Origin: Ahaetulla prasina
Taxonomy: Eukaryota > Chordata > Lepidosauria > Squamata > Colubridae
Length of the DNA: 64,000 nt
Direction of reading: 5' to 3'
Assembly (NCBI RefSeq): GCF_028640845.1
Contig: NC_080544.1
Coordinates: forward strand, 56,806,711-56,870,710
Below the pieces are notes generated by a model, which saw only the letters and a program-made list of their open reading frames with translations, was not told the origin of the DNA and searched no databases. Below are positions 1-10,904 of this stretch, one piece after another. The stretch's first letter is position 1. Every line of letters starts with the position of its first letter. The translations under genes and the position numbers were made by a program.

Positions 1-235
1 AAATGTTTATGGAAATTAAACCTGGTTTTGGAAACATATAAAGGAGGCTAAATTTCAACTGAGTGAATGTAATTAAGAATAAAAATGATGAAGTGGTTTG
101 GGATGAAACTGAAGTGAGAAAATGCTGGAAGAAAGATTGTAACTTTCTATGGCAACAATAGCAGGACTTCAAAAAGTAGAATGGATATGAATTCCTGGAT
201 TCCTGGAAAAATTCAGTATTGAACAGGGTTTAAAT

Positions 236-341
236 CAGAAGTCTCCAACCATGGCAATTTTAAGCCTGGAAGACTTCAATTCCCAGAATTCTGGGACTTG
301 AAGTCCACCAGGCTTAAAGTTGCCAAGTTTGGGGACCCCTG
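236..341. mobile_element. Palindromic hAT-like MITE, copy 1
   Basis: The two halves are long imperfect inverted repeats: the left starts CAGAAGTCTCCAACCATGGC and the right ends with the complement of CAGGGGTCCCCAAACTTGGC. The element is 106 bp and is bounded by an exact 8-bp target duplication, GTTTAAAT at 228-235 and 342-349. The 8-bp duplication and CAG...CTG ends fit the hAT superfamily. The element codes for nothing and would be moved in trans. Confidence 0.82.
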
Positions 342-630
342 GTTTAAATGATATTGTGATAATCAACAACTACTGTAGCAGTATTCAGATCTTACATTCT
401 GCATGTATTCACTGTTCAAGCCACAGTAGAAATACATTATATCTGCCTTTGGAAACATTATCTATCATTTCAAAAAAGCTACCAACTAAAATCAAAATAC
501 TCATCATCATCGAGAGTCCTACTGTGTAATTAGTTGACCTGAATTGTCTATTTTTATAACTGAAAATTCATCATGAAATATCATATCTATTACACTTCTT
601 GTAATATTAAAGATGAACAGGCACATACTT

Positions 631-990
631 AACAACAACAGAGTTGGAAGGGACCTTGGAGGCCTTCTAGTCCAACCCCCTGCCCAGGCAGGAAACCCTA
701 CACCATCTCAGACAGATGGTTATCCAACATTTTCTTAAAAATTTCCAGTGTTGGAGCATTCACAACTTCTGCAGGCAAGTCATTCCACTTATTAATTGTT
801 CTAATTGTCAGGAAATTTCTCCTTAGTCCTAAGTTGCTTCTTTCCTTGATCAGTTTCCACCCATTGCTTCTTGTTCTGCCCTCAGGTGCTTTGGAGAACA
901 GCCCGACTCCCTCTTCTTTGTGGCAACCCCTGAGATATTGGAACACTGCTATCATGTCTCCCCTAGTCCTTCTTTTTATTAAACTTGAAT
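631..990 (-). mobile_element. CR1 LINE 3' end
   Basis: On the minus strand this encodes the C-terminal end of CR1 ORF2, including RNFLTIRTINKWNDLPAEVV and LEIFKKMLDNHL, followed by the CR1 3' end (GAGTTGGAAGGGACC in plus orientation). It is 5' truncated, as most CR1 copies are. It closely resembles the plus-strand copy at 11020-11690. Confidence 0.85.
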
Positions 991-2715
991 GTCTTCATAT
1001 ACTGCTTGTATTGCATTCAGGAATTCATATTTTCTTAAAGTATTACTAGTCTTTCCATAGGAAGCTGAAATATTTTTTCCAAGTAGTCTCATCCTAGGTG
1101 ATTTGAACTGCATCCTTTTTGGCTGTTGCCACTTTTACCACTATAAACATGTTAGCTTTCGTAACCAGATGGGATAGAGACCTAGAATGGAACAATCAGC
1201 AACATTTTAAGCTGCTGCCCATCTGCCTTTTTTTTCCGGGATGTATTGGGAAAAAATGAACTTTCTTTCCCTCTCCCTCCCTCCCTCCCTCTCCTCCACC
1301 CACCTCCAGATCCTGGCCATTTTCTAACTCAGACCTTCCTTTGTCAACTTGTCCCACCACATTGCATTTACTGTTCTGTTTAGTTCAAGGAGATTCTACT
1401 GGTGAGTAGGCAGATAAAAATCATCACAAGCCCTTTTTTGTCTTGAGAAGTTTTCAACAAAAGTATTCCTGGCTATCGTTACAAAGAAAATATCTTATCC
1501 AGAAAGAAAGTTATATAAGAACTTCATAGATGTTCAATAACACCAAACCAGATGCTATTGAAGCAATTTTTTTTTAATGGAAAAAAAAGATTGTCTATAG
1601 ATTGCTTCTGGTAATAGTATTGGTCTGAGAACAACACCCTTCTGAGTTATCTTAATTTCCCTGTGGAGATTAAAAAAAGAGAAAATAATATCTCAATTAC
1701 TTAGGATGTCCCATAAGAAACATTTTATACACAACTGTTTTTTTTTTTTTAAAAAAACTTTATTCTTAATATGTTTTCATATATGGGCCTACAACTTGAA
1801 CCCAACAATTAAGCAATGAAATAGTTGATGTAACACATAATTTGGTCCAGGTCAGTGGGGTGCCAGCTTGATAAAATTGAATTGATTAGCATATAAATGG
1901 ATTGGATTTTGACATACATCTATGGATAGTAAATTGTAGAACATAAAATGGAATATAAAAACAGATTGCTAAAGAAGTCTTCAGTGTGTGGTTAAAAATA
2001 ATATGGGGTCCACAATGGTTTGATAAAAGCTTTGCTTGGGTGTGTGTGTGTATGTGTTAGATGCAACACACATTAAAAAAACACAGATGGAATTTCAAAT
2101 GAACTGATTGCCACCTTGACTTTTTTGACCACATCCAGTGGATTCTTCTGCATCATTCAGTTCCATCAGAAGTTCTTCCTGTTCATCACATACAGTATGT
2201 GTGCTTGTAGAACCACCAGAAGCTTCCATTGCAATCACAACATCTTAGAGAAAGATGTAGCTGTTTTAAGGACTAAGAAAGAAATATTTATTCTACACTG
2301 CTGCCTATTTTGAAGCATCGCCTTGAAAGTATTTGCATAGTTACATTAGTTATTACTTGAATTTTATTTGTTTGTTGGTTTGTTTTAGTGATTTAATGCC
2401 AGCTCTGGTTAGCATACTCGATTGGGAGAGGATCAGCAAATACTGGAACTATACAGGGTAAGCTGGGAAACTGAAATGCAATCAAGGTCAGCAATGGCAA
2501 AATACTCCAGAATCACAAGGAGCCAAGACAGACTTACTGAATACTATGTGGAAAAACAGAGACTTCAAAGTCTTATTCCCATTCTCCCCAAAAAATATTA
2601 ATAATACACACCCATCTGCCATTACATTTTGATTCTGCAGCATTACCACAACCGGAATGGCATGATAGCAGTATAGCACAAAACAATTGATGTAAAGAAA
2701 AACTGGTTCTGTATC
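991..2715. other. Unassigned AT-rich DNA
   Basis: No gene or recognised element. It contains polypyrimidine near 1263-1310, a T/A run near 1738-1758 and a short (GT)n near 2040-2056. A few short open frames are chance. Confidence 0.6.
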
Positions 2716-3262
2716 CTCGGTTCTGCAACCCAACAAGAAAGACACAGACTTCAGAGGATAATTAGAACTGCAGAAAAAATAATTGCTACTAACCTGCCTT
2801 CCATTGAGGATCTGTATACTGCACGAATCAAGAAGAGGGCCGTGAAAATATTTACAGATCCCTCACATCTGGACATAAACTGTTTCAACTCCTACCCTCA
2901 AAACGACGCTATAGAGCACTGCACACCAGAACAATTAGACACAAGAACAGTTTTTTCCCGAAGGCCATCACTCTGCTAAACAAATAATTCCTTCAACACT
3001 GTCAAACTATTTACTAAATCTGCACTACTATTAATCTTCTCATTGTTCCCATCACCAATCTCCTTCCACTTATGACTGTATGACTGAAACTTTGTTGCTG
3101 GCAATCCTTATGATTTATATTGATATATTGACCATCAATTGTGTTGTAAATGTTGTACCTTGATGAACGTATCTTTTCTTTTATGTACACTGAGAGCATA
3201 TGCACCAAGACAAATTCCTTGTGTGTCCTATCACACTTGGCCAATAAAAAATTCTAATTCTT
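2716..3262 (+). mobile_element. CR1/L3-type LINE 3' fragment
   Basis: This is the 3' end of the L3-type LINE seen repeatedly in the window. It covers the last part of the RT C-terminal region (RIIRTAEKIIATNLPSIEDL) and a 3' UTR ending CCAATAAAAAATTCTAATTC. The copy is frameshifted and 5' truncated. Its distal part, from 2844, belongs to the tandem duplication at 2844-4393. Confidence 0.82.
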
Positions 3263-4393
3263 CCTACTTCTGCTAGTTTTTAAAGAATGATATTCACAAA
3301 TTATTCTAATATTTTCTGCCCTTTTCACAGAATTGGCACTGTTAGTTGCAAATATAAAGATTATGATAAATGGCTTCAATAAAACACTGAAAACCCCTGA
3401 AAAATTATCAGAGGTCTGATTGCCTTAAAATGTGGTTGTAGAAAAGTACACAATTGTTAGCCATAAAACATTTTATTGATTGGTGTGAGGGATAAGCTTA
3501 TAACTCATCAACACATTTTACTATACAAGGGTAAAATATTGTTGAGGCCAGTGGAAGTTGAAAAGGGGTGGAAAAATTCAGCTTTTATACATTTGATTGG
3601 ACAAAAGTTGCAGAAAATATTTACAGATCCCTCACATCTGGACATAAACTGTTTCAACTCCTACCCTCAAAACGACGCTATAGAGCACTGCACACCAGAA
3701 CAATTAGACACAAGAACAGTTTTTTCCCGAAGGCCATCACTCTGCTAAACAAATAATTCCTTCAACACTGTCAAACTATTTACTAAATCTGCACTACTAT
3801 TAATCTTCTCATCGTTCCCATCACCAATCTCCTTCCACTTATGACTGTATGACTGAAACTTTGTTGCTGGCAATCCTTATGATTTATATTGATATATTGA
3901 CCATCAATTGTGTTGTAAATGTTGTACCTTGATGAACGTATCTTTTCTTTTATGCACACTGAGAGCATATGCACCAAGACAAATTCCTTGTGTGTCCAAT
4001 CACACTTGGCCAATAAAAAATTCTAATTCTAATTCTAATTCTTCCTACTTCTGCTAGTTTTTAAAGAATGATATTCACAAATTATTCTAATATTTTCTGC
4101 CCTTTTCACAGAATTGGCACTGTTAGTTGCAAATATAAAGATTATGATAAATGGCTTCAATAAAACACTGAAAACCCCTGAAAAATTATCAGAGGTCTGA
4201 TTGCCTTAAAATGTGGTTGTAGAAAAGTACATAATTGTTAGCCATAAAACATTTTATTGATTGGTGTGAGGGATAAGCTTATAACTCATCAACACATTTT
4301 ACTATACAAGGGTTAAATATTGTTGAGGCCAGTGGAAGTTGAAAAGGGGTGGAAAAATTCAGCTTTTATACATTTGATTGGACAAAAGTTGCA
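2844..4393. repeat. Two-copy tandem duplication, 769-bp unit
   Basis: Unit 1 is 2844-3612 and unit 2 is 3613-4393. They differ by about five substitutions and by 12 bp in the ATTCTA tail (two extra hexamers in unit 2). Each unit holds the 3' end of an L3 LINE plus about 350 bp of its 3' flank. GAAAATATTT occurs at 2844, 3613 and 4394, so the breakpoints share a 10-bp microhomology. The second L3 tail is therefore a duplication product, not a separate insertion. Confidence 0.92.
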
Positions 4394-4697
4394 GAAAATA
4401 TTTTAGTATTTCCTTCAGATGGAGATTCCGAAATGGAGCTGCAGGCAAAGTCATTGTTAGCTAGGCACATTGATGCCACAAGCACATTGCAATTAAATCA
4501 TACCATTTATGTTTCTTTCTTCAGTTTTAAAACTATACTCATCTTCTTCCAATCCAGCTTCCCTTAATACATATTCAATATATAGCTTGACTAAATAAGG
4601 GACAGTATGCAGCCTTGTCTCACTCACCCCTTTGCCAACCTGGACCCAGTCTGTTTCACCACATCCTGTTCAGTCTCTGGCTTCCTGACTGGCATAA
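4394..4697. other. Short unassigned spacer
   Basis: Nothing recognised between the tandem duplication and the SINE. Confidence 0.5.
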
Positions 4698-4976
4698 GGG
4701 CCTCTGTGGCTCAGACTGGTAAGACAGTCTGTTATTAACAGCAGCTGCTTGCAATTACTGCAGGTTCAAGCCCCACCAGGCCCAAGGTTGACTCAGCCTT
4801 CCATCCTTTATAAGGTAGGTAAAATGAGGACCCAGATTGTTGGGGGCAATAAGTTGACTTTGTATATAATATACAAATGGATGAAGACTATTGCTTGACA
4901 TAGTGTAAGCCGCCCTGAGTCTTCGGAGAAGGGTGGGATATAAATGCAAATAAAATAAAATAAAATAAAATAAAAA
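4698..4976 (+). mobile_element. tRNA-derived SINE with an L2-type tail
   Basis: The head carries an RNA polymerase III A box (TGGCTCAGACTGG, about 4707-4719) and B box (GGTTCAAGCCC, about 4762-4772). The 3' part carries CCGCCCTGAGTCTTCGG, which closely matches the 3' end of the L2 LINE just downstream at 6649-6695. It ends in (TAAAA)n. The shared tail implies mobilisation by the L2 enzyme. I cannot give a certain family name. Confidence 0.82.
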
Positions 4977-5039
4977 TTTATAGGTTTGTTATGAGGAGAA
5001 TGAATTGTTTTGGGATTCTTATTTTTTTAACCTTCCTGG

Positions 5040-6707
5040 TTAGTGCTGGCTGCTCAGAAAGTGACACGAGGCTGGCTCCAGGGGATTATAAATGCTTCTT
5101 TGGTTGAAGGGGTTTTCCCCGCCGTCTTGAAAAAGGTGGTGGTGAGACCCCTCCTGAAGAAGCCTTCCCTGGACCCAGCTATTTTGGGAAACTACCGTCC
5201 AGTCTCCAACCTTCGCTTTCTGGCGAAGGTTGTAGAGAGTGTGGTTGCATGGCAGCTCCCCCGGCACCTGGAGGAAGCTGTCTATCTAGACCCGTTCCAG
5301 TCCGGCTTCCGACCCGGCTACAGCACAGAGACGGCTTTGGACGCGTTGGTGGATGACCTCTGGAGGGACAGGGACAGGGGTTGTTCCTCTGCCTTGGTCC
5401 TATTAGATCTCTCAGCGGCTTTTGATACCATCGACCATGGTATCCTGCTGCACCGGTTGGAGGGATTGGGAGTGGGAGGCACCGTTTATCGGTGGTTCTC
5501 CTCCTATCTCTCCGACCGGTCGCAGACGGTGTTGACAGGGGGGCAGAGGTCGTCCTCGAGGTGCCTCACTTGTGGAGTACCTCAGGGGTCGATTCTCTCG
5601 CCCACCCTGCTCAACATCTATATGAAGCCACTGGGTGAGGTCATCAGTGGTTTCGGGGTGAGTTATCATCTGTACGCTGATGATACTCAGCTGTACTTTT
5701 CCACCCTGGACCACCCCAACGAAGCGGTCGAAGTGCTGTCCCGGTGCCTGGAAGCTGTACGGGTCTGGATGGGGAGAAATAGACTCAAGCTCAATCCCTC
5801 CAAGACAGAGTGGCTGTGGATGCCGGCACCCCGGTACAGTCAGCTGCATCCGCGGCTGACTGTTGGGGGCGAGTTAGTGGCCCCAAAGGAGGTGGTTCGC
5901 AACTTGGGCGTCCTCCTGGATGGACGGCTGTCCTTCGATGAACATCTGGCGGCTGTCTCCAGGAGGGCCTTTTACCAAGTTCGCATGGTCCGCCAGTTGC
6001 GTCCCTTCCTTGACTGGGATGCCTTATGCATAGTCACTCATGCTCTGGTTACGTCTCGGCTGGATTACTGCAATGCTCTCTACATGGGGCTGCCCTTGAG
6101 GTGCACCCGGAGGCTGCAGTTAGTCCAGAATGCAGCTGCGCGAGTAGTAATGGGAGCCACTCATGGCTCCCATGTAACACCACTGCTCTGTAGTCTGCAC
6201 TGCTTCCTGTGGTCTTTCGGGTGCGCTTCAAGATTCTGGTTACCACCTTTAAAGCGCTCCATGGCTTAGGACCCGGGTACTTACGAGACCGCCTATGCCT
6301 CCCACCGACCCGTACGCTCTCACAGAGAGGGTCTCCTCAGGGTGCCGTCTGCCAAACAATGTCAGCTGGCGGCCCCCAGAAGTAGGGCCTTCTCTGGGAG
6401 CATCGACGCTCTGGAATGAACTTCCCCCTAGCCTACGTCAAGTGCCTGATCTTCGGACCTTCCGTCGTGAGCTAAAAACATATTTATTCATTCAAGCGGG
6501 ACTGGCATAATAGTTTGGTTTTATATTGGGGTTTTATTAATATTTTAAATTTTAAATTCATTTTAACTATCAGCCGTTTAGTAATTGCTATATTTTAATG
6601 CGTTTTAATTGTATATATCTTGTATTTTATTCTGGCTGTACACCGCCCTGAGTCCTTCGGGAGAAGGGCGGTATAAAAATTTAATAAAATAAATAAATAA
6701 ATAAATA
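5040..6707 (+). mobile_element. L2-clade LINE, 5' truncated
   Basis: This GC-rich copy carries the RT half of an L2 ORF2 and the 3' UTR, ending CCGCCCTGAGTCCTTCGG near 6649-6666 and a (TAAA)n tail. The endonuclease and 5' half are missing. Target duplications were not resolved. The copy's GC content is clearly higher than its AT-rich surroundings. Confidence 0.9.
5043..6269 (+). pseudogene. L2 LINE reverse transcriptase fragment (408 codons open)
   Basis: A continuous 408-codon frame covers the RT domain. NYRPVSNL is near residue 50, the finger motif DPFQSGFRPGYSTET near 83-97, LLDLSAAFDTIDHGIL near 120, GVPQGSILSP near 179, and the catalytic box YHLYADDTQLYF near 208-219. Both catalytic aspartates are present. 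The frame is lost near 6200: the expected C-terminal continuation (YLRDRL and following) is readable in other frames up to 6510. The missing N-terminal endonuclease means it cannot move by itself. The ATG used is internal to the original ORF. Confidence 0.85.
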
Positions 6708-6715
6708 ATTACATT

Positions 6716-7560
6716 CCACTGATTGATGTGATTGATACAATCAAAATCCTTTCTGTAATCAATGAAGCATATCTCCCTTTCCACATAGGCTCTAACTTGC
6801 AACGGATGAGCTGTAGCATTATTTTTCTGACAGGCGAAATTAAGAATATTGAACAATAGTTTTCACAACTTGTTAAGTCTCCTTTGTAATACTGTATGTA
6901 GACTTCCCTGTTCCAATCTGTTGTTGGGCATTGTGTTATTCTCCTGAATTTGTATACAGTAGTTTGATTAGGACCTTTACTGATTCTGATTCTTATCATA
7001 TTTCTGTAGTTATTCCATCAAATCCCATAATTTTCTGTCTTGGAAATGACTAAGTTCTGATTTTATTTCATTTATTTCATTAGTAGAGGTTCTTATAAAT
7101 AGGAAATATTTTCTAAGGTAACATTTCTTTGGTGTTAACATCTTCAGTATAGTCCTTTTATCTTTATTTGAATTAGTCACTATCTGTCCATTGACATCCT
7201 TTTGTTCAATAATTTAGGATTAGAATGTTCTTCTGAGTTCAGACATCTTTTAGAAAAACCCCTTGCCTCTTATTTTTTAAGTGGACACTTCTATTTCCAG
7301 GGTTTTTAGAAATGTGGTACTCTTTGTTTCTTCCAACAACTCCTTGAAAATCTTTTAAATTATTTTTCTGAGATCTTTGTCGTTCTTGGTTTTGGCTTCT
7401 CTTCTTGGTAATTCCCACTGTTTGTTTTGATATTCAGTTTGCCTTCCTCTGTTTCTTGAACTCTTATGAATCAGCTTTTTCACAACCATACCTGTTTGTT
7501 TTATTGCAGAGTTCTTCTGATACCCTGTCAATTATACTCAGAATTTCAAAGTGATTTCTT
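6716..7560 (-). mobile_element. Bov-B/RTE-type LINE relic
   Basis: Minus-strand reading in shifting frames gives Bov-B-like RT pieces: GFDGIT (for GPDGIP), QIGTGKSTYSI, NYCSIFLIS and CFIDYRKDFDCINH (for the FIDYSKAFDCVDH box). Many stops and frameshifts show it is old. The L2 tail at 6707 abuts its 3' side, so L2 may have inserted into it. Confidence 0.6.
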
Positions 7561-7938
7561 ACATTCTCCTTGAAATTGGGGAACATATGCTCAAGATCAC
7601 ATCATGCCAACTGGTTGGATTTCTTTTGCTTTATCTAACTTGGAACTTGCATGTAAACACTTTGTGAACCATTCTAAGTCAACACAGGACTACAGCTTTC
7701 CTGATAGCCTTCATAATTTCTTCTTGGAAGTATATATAAACTTGATGTTCGTGGTTTGCAAAGTGCAAATGTTCAAGAGAGATGGAATAAGCATATTAAT
7801 TTCAAAAGGATGCATATTTATGTTTCATGACTATAGTAAAAACTTTAGTCATGTTGATTCACAATAATTAGGTTCAATTTAGAAAATGTCTAAAAATGGG
7901 AATCCAGAACACTTGATTTATTTAATAAAATCATGATA
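7561..7938. other. Unassigned spacer
   Basis: An 87-codon open frame at 7604-7867 shows no recognisable domain. It may be further decayed Bov-B sequence, but I cannot support that. Confidence 0.4.
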
Positions 7939-8298
7939 CAGATAGTCCTTGACTTATAACCTGAAAAAAGTGACTTACAACCAGTCTCCAAACATATCAC
8001 TGTCACAGCATCCTCAAGGTCACATGATCAAAATTTGCAACTGGCATGTATTTATGATTGCTGCAGCACCCCAGTTTGTGTGATTATCATTTGTCACCTT
8101 CCTAGCCAGCTTCCAACAAGCAAAGTCAATGGGGAAGTTGGATTTGCTTAATGATTCATGAGTCACTTAACAAATACAGCGTTTTGCTTAACAACCATGG
8201 CAAAAAGGTTGTAAAATCAGGCACAATTCACTTAAAACCATTTCCCTTTGTAATGAAAATTCTGGTCCCAACTGTGGTCATAAATCGAGGACTATCTG
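7939..8298. mobile_element. TA-flanked MITE (Tigger/mariner-like), copy 1
   Basis: Ends are CAGATAGTCCTTGACTTATA and the complement, GAGGACTATCTG. TA dinucleotides flank both sides (7937-7938, 8299-8300), the target duplication of Tc1/mariner/pogo elements. The interior is rich in short CACATGA and TTAAG motifs typical of this repeat in squamates. There is no coding sequence. The Tigger assignment rests on end sequence only. Confidence 0.65.
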
Positions 8299-8349
8299 TA
8301 CAACCATCAGTTATTATCAGAATAACGTAGTTGCATTTTTTCAGCACTT

Positions 8350-9180
8350 TATATACAGAGGCGGTTTTAAGGAGCCTCAAGTTACACAAATAAAAATTGG
8401 CAGTAGAATCATTAAAAAATTTAGATGGGCAGACAATGCCACTTTAGTGGCAGAAATGAAGAGGCTACTTACCCCAAAATCATGACAGTGAAAAAATTGG
8501 ATTGCATCCAAATAGCAAAAAGACTAAAGTAATGCAAAAATTGAATACAGTAATATTCAGATAAAAACTGACAACAAAGAAATTGAATCATTCTAGAATT
8601 TTATTTTCCAAAATTGACCAATAAGAGACATTGAACCTAAAATTAAATGCATAATATTATTCAGGCACACCATGATGACTAGCAGAGAGCTCTTGCAAAG
8701 AAAGAACTTATGTCTTAATACCAAGTGCAAAATAATAAATGCAACTGTTTTTTCTATAACCATCAGGGTTTGTGAAATTTGAACATATAAAAGAAAACTA
8801 GACTTGGTTGAAATATGAGTATGAGACGGCTACTGCACATACTTTTTGACAGTGAAAATAATGAACACTGGAGATTTCAGACTGCATCAAGGAAGAAATA
8901 TCTCTAAAAGCTAAGACTACCAAGCTAGGGATATCTTATTTTGGTCATGTCATGCAATCAAATCCTTTAGAAAAATCAATTATGAAAGGAATAGTTGGAG
9001 GTGCTAGAAAGTAAAGTCTGCAAAGAACACAAGACAGAGATAGCATTAAACAAGAGATTGGATTAAACTTGGAGGCATTAAATGGAGTTGTAAAACATCA
9101 GAAATTATGGAAATAATTAATGAATAAAGTCTCTGAAAGTTGGATGTGAGTGAACTAATGGAGGGAAATGGACAGGGAAA
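8350..9180 (+). mobile_element. Bov-B LINE relic, RT C-terminal part
   Basis: Frames on the plus strand give RWADNATLVAE, a decayed form of the Bov-B RYADDTTLMAE catalytic box with both key positions altered. Further on come TSRELLQRKNL, and LFWSCHAIKS and VKHQKLWK pieces that match the Bov-B C-terminal region. Stops are frequent. It is a dead copy. Confidence 0.6.
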
Positions 9181-9232
9181 GGAGGAGAGGAGAGGAGGGA
9201 GAGATTGAGGATGAGGGAGGGAGGAAGGGGCT
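9178..9232 (+). repeat. Purine-rich GA tract
   Basis: An irregular GGA/GGGA-rich run at the 3' edge of the Bov-B relic. Confidence 0.7.
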
Positions 9233-9387
9233 CAATAATACTTATTCATGAAAGCCTGAGAAGTCATTTCAAATATGCTGCAAATCCTGAAAGGGTTTTC
9301 AAATTCTTGAAACATGCAGTATATTTTTTCTACTGTTATGTATTTTTTCTTTATACATGTATATATTCAGTATATGTATAATTGCAG

Positions 9388-9569
9388 CTGGACCAAGGTG
9401 TCATAGCCTGGATCCCACTTAATAAAAAGTGTCCACAAAACAGACCTAAAACAAGGTGGCTCAATGACATCAGCAAGTATTGTAGGCCCAATTAGCAAAA
9501 GAAAGCTCAGGACTGTATAGGTTGAAAACATGCAAAAGAGGCCTTGAGTGGAGATGCAATGGCTAAAAT

Positions 9570-9571
<2 letters not shown>
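9388..9571 (+). mobile_element. RTE-type LINE 3' end
   Basis: The frame gives RPKTRWLNDISKYCRPN and WQKKAQD-like sequence, the conserved C-terminus of RTE ORFs (normally GRPxxRWxDDI...W). It runs straight into the (GT)n array. A second copy in opposite orientation lies at 10905-12125 and is split by a CR1. Confidence 0.62.

Positions 9572-9623
<52 letters not shown>
9572..9623 (+). repeat. (GT)n microsatellite
   Basis: Twenty-six uninterrupted GT units directly after the RTE 3' end; the array may have grown from the element's tail. Confidence 0.97.
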
Positions 9624-9625
<2 letters not shown>

Positions 9626-10608
9626 CTCTGTGTGATGTTTTTTGTTAACAATCTTAATAACATCCAATAGATGACAGGTATTATTTGATTCCTGAGGCCA
9701 ATGGCAACATGCATCATTCACAGATGAGATTTGAGGGGAGGGCATTGTTGTATGAACTGAGCCCATCTTTATATAATCCTTAGCTAAGAATGACTACACA
9801 GAAAATATCAAGTAGACAAGAAGTACTCATTAAAGATCTGTGACTATGCACCAGAATGACACATGAGACTATCATAATTTTGACTGGATTATAACCACAT
9901 ACAACAGATTTTGACCATTCTGTTCTGCCATATGTTCTGCCAAACATATACTTATCACACATAAATACTAGGGCCTTGAGCAAAGGTAAATTTCTGCAAT
10001 TGGAAATTCAAAGTGGACAATCTTGTTCAGATATGTCCTCTCATCAAAGTGATTTAATTTTATTTTTGGTGGGTCAATGTATAATGAAGCTGAATTCCTT
10101 CTTTCACATCAGGATTGATTTTGATTTTATGTGCTGCAAAACATAATTCTTACACACTACAAAATTGTCCCATGCTTCCCTCCTTCCATGCCTAGATTGT
10201 ATTGCTTTATTGAAAAGCAGCCTATTTGTTTTCTTCTCATTCTTTATCTTTTTCTTGTCTTCATTAAATGCCAATTGCCCTTGATATGTCACAGCTTGCC
10301 TTGATAACATTTTGGCTGCTCCTGTTCTCATCACTTGCAGGTTGCTGGAGATTGATGAAGAAGTCTGTCATGATCACCAAACATCCTTCTTACAATCAAA
10401 TGAAAACTAGAGTGATATGTGGTCCATGTGCTTTAAGACTTGTGACATAAAGCTCTTAGAGAAAGTTATTAATGAAGCTGCAGAAAAAGCAATGTGTGAG
10501 CAAAATTGTTTTATAGGTCAGTTTAACTGAAATTGAAATAAAAACAAAAATATCCATCTCTTAAGACTATTTTAAGAGCTAGATGGTGGGAACAGGCACA
10601 AATAGACA
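9624..10608. other. Unassigned DNA
   Basis: No gene or recognised repeat. Short open frames here have no protein-like features. Confidence 0.5.
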
Positions 10609-10609
10609 G

Positions 10610-10682
<73 letters not shown>

Positions 10683-10694
10683 TTAGATAGATAA
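10609..10694 (+). repeat. (GATA)n microsatellite
   Basis: About 20 GATA units with one GTTA interruption near the right end. GATA/GACA repeats are abundant in snakes, including on W chromosomes, but one array says nothing about linkage here. Confidence 0.97.
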
Positions 10695-10904
10695 TCAGTT
10701 TCTATAAGAAAAAGTGTCAATAGTGTTTTAAAACAAGAACAGATTAGAACTGGAATAAATTTTGTTTGTTGGCATTTATATCCGTAATTATAGTAACTGA
10801 AAGAAAGCTGCAGTGAAATAGGTATTGGTTTTAGTTTCAAATCCATATATATCATTCATCATTTTAAAATTGTCTATGCATTGCAGGATGAAAACTTCTT
10901 ACAC

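Noticed and set aside
2844..4393. CRISPR-like or satellite array
   Set aside because: Only two long units with LINE content; this is a simple tandem duplication.
4698..4775. A tRNA gene
   Set aside because: The polymerase III boxes belong to a SINE with an L2-like tail.
5412..5849. 145-codon open frame on the minus strand inside the L2 LINE
   Set aside because: It is the antisense of the GC-rich RT frame and has no protein-like features.
9367..9717. 116-codon frame with a His-Thr repeat
   Set aside because: The repeat is the (GT)n microsatellite translated.
10523..10855. 110-codon frame with a YLSI repeat
   Set aside because: It is the (GATA)n array in translation.
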